Below are positions 6,820-7,850 of a stretch of DNA of 7,850 bases, piece by piece. Source of the DNA: Planctomycetota bacterium (GTDB lineage Bacteria > Planctomycetota > Phycisphaerae > FEN-1346). How positions within the stretch are numbered: position 1 is the stretch's first letter; each line of letters opens with the position of its first letter. The notes under the pieces were generated by a model that had not been told where the DNA came from, ran no database searches, and worked only from the letters and a program-made list of their open reading frames with translations. The DNA lies in NCBI GenBank assembly GCA_026387055.1, contig JAPLML010000291.1:1-7850 (forward strand). Direction: 5' to 3'. The position numbers and the translations under genes were made by a program.

Positions 6820-7059
6820 GTGCATCGTGGTATTGACATAGGCACCACCAAGACCGCGCCGGTCGTCGTCGACCGCGAGCGGCGCCTCCGGGCCGACGGG
6901 GCGCTCGACGCGCCGGCGGCGGGCGACCTGCTGGCTGCGTCTCGCCGTGCCCTCGCCGCCCGCGCCGGCGACATGAACCAGCATGCGGAGACCTTCCCCA
7001 TGTGCTCCACCCGAGCACGGCTTGTTGGCAGGTCAGATAATGGTTGCAGAGCTGCTTGA
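6820..7059 (+). pseudogene. Truncated FGGY-type carbohydrate kinase, N-terminal fragment
   Basis: The GTG at 6820 is preceded by AGGGAGGGGG (6804-6813) and gives MHRGIDIGTTKTAPVVVD, the first phosphate-binding strand-turn of the sugar kinase/actin-fold superfamily, as in xylulokinase-like FGGY kinases. Kinase-like sequence continues as DLLAASRRALAARAGD up to about base 6970. Between the two, about 20 residues usual in such proteins seem to be missing. After 6970 the frame loses all resemblance and stops at 7057-7059. A complete kinase has about 500 residues, so only a tenth remains and there is no sugar-binding or second ATP-binding domain. It probably followed GH172 in an operon and phosphorylated the released sugar. 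The fragment collides with the integrase remnant on the opposite strand. Confidence 0.65.
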
Positions 7060-7297
7060 CAGCGACGCCCTCTGCCGATAAGGTAGGTGAGTGTGGTTCG
7101 CGGCCCGCGTGCAGGTCTCGGGCCGCACGAAGGTATGTCTCAAGAGCGGCATCAGGGTCTTCTTGGACGCCGAAGAAGCACAGCTTGCCGCGGATCTTCT
7201 TGCACTATTTGCCGTTGTTGGGCGGGGTCAAGGGAAACGAAGGGTTAGGCTTGGCAGGCTTCTGTCTGCGCCTGCGTGCCGATTGGCGGACGAACAT
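7022..7297 (-). pseudogene. Broken tyrosine recombinase/integrase, N-terminal fragment
   Basis: The minus-strand ATG at 7297 has AAGGAG (7310-7305) 7 nt upstream, an intact start region. The protein starts with a basic MFVRQSARRRRQKP, then PSFPLTPPNNGK, a TAG at 7207-7205, then CKKIRGKLCFFGV, DPDAALETYLRAARDLHAGR and LCNHYLTCQQ. This matches the N-terminal arm and the start of the core-binding domain of planctomycete-type site-specific recombinases, where the TAG position is typically Trp (TGG), so one base change explains the stop. After about 7022 the frame stays open but no longer looks like an integrase. The core-binding remainder and the catalytic Arg-His-Arg-Tyr domain are absent. The gene is therefore dead twice: by nonsense and by truncation. 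Its proximity to tRNA-Ser suggests a former integrated element. Confidence 0.65.
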
Positions 7298-7343
7298 GAC
7301 GACGCTCCTTATGACGACCGGAATTGGCGACTCGTGCAACAGT

Positions 7344-7372
7344 GGTGTAAGAAGTCGTCCGGTTGTCGTCAA
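7344..7372 (-). promoter_or_regulatory. Candidate promoter of the integrase remnant, with repeated decamer
   Basis: On the minus strand TTGACG (7372-7367) and TACACC (7349-7344) are 17 bp apart, matching five and three bases of the sigma70 boxes. The leader to ATG 7297 would be about 40 nt. The -35 falls within two direct copies of GGTTGTCGTC (plus-strand 7361-7370 and 7373-7382), which could be binding sites for a regulator or recombinase. Pattern match only. Confidence 0.3.
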
Positions 7373-7457
7373 GGTTGTCGTCCATGGATTCCGCGCCTGT
7401 GACGATCTCGCGATGGAAGTTGTAAGTGGCCTGTTTACGGCAGGTTAGGCCGAAAGC

Positions 7458-7551
7458 GGAGAGGTGGCTGAGCGGCCGAAAGCGACGGTTTGCTAAACCG
7501 TTAACGGGGCTTAAACCCTGTTCCCGGGTTCGAATCCCGGCCTCTCCGCCA
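7458..7551 (+). tRNA. tRNA-Ser(GCT), CCA encoded
   Basis: The complete cloverleaf can be drawn. Acceptor stem GGAGAGG (7458-7464) pairs with CCTCTCC (7541-7547). The D stem is GCT/AGC (7467-7469 with 7481-7483). The anticodon stem ACGGT/ACCGT (7485-7489 with 7497-7501) frames the loop TTGCTAA, with anticodon GCT at 7492-7494, reading AGC/AGU serine codons. A long variable arm (7502-7523) is typical of tRNA-Ser. The T stem CCGGG/CCCGG encloses TTCGAAT. Discriminator G7548 is followed by CCA at 7549-7551. A run of five T follows at 7555-7559. All stems pair perfectly, so the gene looks functional. Confidence 0.97.
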
Positions 7552-7850
7552 GTCTTTTTGGGTCTTCCGCAAGTGCTTGTCGTTGCGCCTCTGCGCTTCC
7601 TTCTCGATTGTTGACTGGCCAAATGTCCTCAGAACGAAACTCCTCTGGGTCGCTTTCCGGGTCGTCCTCGTCAGGTTTGAACCGATCTTCGACAGTTAAT
7701 GAAGGCGAAATGGCTCTGGCGCCAGCGAGAACGCGGTTTTGAGGGTGTTTTCTGAATTGTGTAGTGCCACAAAGTGATCCGCTGTGACGGATTCCTATTG
7801 ATCTACCGGGACGCGGTGCGATGATCTGTCGTGGCTGATTTACACGGAGG
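7552..7850. other. Right-edge tail with no firm gene
   Basis: This stretch is visibly less GC-rich than the rest. The only notable coding signal is a minus-strand frame open from the right edge (7849) to TAA at 7513-7511, about 112 codons. It includes an acidic segment LTVEDRFKPDEDDPESDPEE but has no internal start codon. It would have to enter from outside the window and run 41 nt into the tRNA antisense, which argues against a normal gene. Codon third positions are not GC-rich, unlike the neighbouring genes. It may be the end of a gene or a decayed fragment from an integrated element. Confidence 0.35.

Noticed and set aside
4696..6984. A 762-codon minus-strand frame opposite the GH172 gene
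   Set aside because: It is a high-GC shadow with Arg/Gly/Ala/Val-rich composition and no domain motifs; the plus strand has signal peptide, family motifs and ribosome binding site.
7426..7614. Plus-strand 62-codon frame reading through the tRNA
   Set aside because: Most of it is translated tRNA sequence; there is no ribosome binding site and no recognisable motif.
7245..7622. Minus-strand frame across the tRNA (AGIRTREQGLSPVNG...)
   Set aside because: This is the well-known spurious translation of the antisense of a tRNA-Ser gene.

Overview
The window is a GC-rich stretch of bacterial chromosome, most probably from a Planctomycetota member. Three things point that way. The secreted surface protein at the left edge has an N-terminal LEPR-XLL-like motif. 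The integrase fragment at the right reads like the planctomycete-type tyrosine recombinases. The middle carries large exported carbohydrate-active proteins. This assignment rests on recognition by eye; there is no rRNA or marker gene to confirm it.

Layout, left to right. (1) Bases 1-1014, minus strand: the 5' part of a long cadherin-repeat surface protein, running off the left edge, with two nearly identical repeats set 300 nt apart. (2) Bases 1027-1752: a non-coding or degenerate region with a probable transposase C-terminus remnant (broken by a TAG), a small imperfect direct repeat and a candidate promoter. (3) Bases 1753-3828, plus strand: an exported protein joining an SGNH/GDSL hydrolase domain to a right-handed parallel beta-helix. 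(4) Bases 3878-4699, minus strand: a cytoplasmic NYN (PIN-like RNase) plus OST-HTH/LOTUS protein, convergent with the SGNH gene, with a 10-bp hairpin between the two stop codons. (5) A 413-nt divergent intergenic region. (6) Bases 5113-6798, plus strand: a lipoprotein of the DUF2961 / glycoside hydrolase 172 family. (7) Bases 6820-7297: a rearrangement scar. The 5' end of an FGGY-type sugar kinase gene, 21 nt behind the GH172 gene, runs head-on into the 5' end of a broken integrase gene on the opposite strand. (8) Bases 7458-7551: an intact tRNA-Ser(GCT) with encoded CCA. (9) Bases 7552-7850: a less GC-rich tail with no firm gene.

Functionally, the exported SGNH/beta-helix protein and the GH172 lipoprotein look like glycan-processing enzymes, one trimming or binding acylated polysaccharide and the other cleaving furanosidic or related linkages. 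The kinase start directly behind GH172 suggests the ancestral operon phosphorylated the released sugar, and that this step was lost at this locus by the rearrangement. The NYN-LOTUS gene is an RNA-metabolism gene with no obvious link to the glycan genes.
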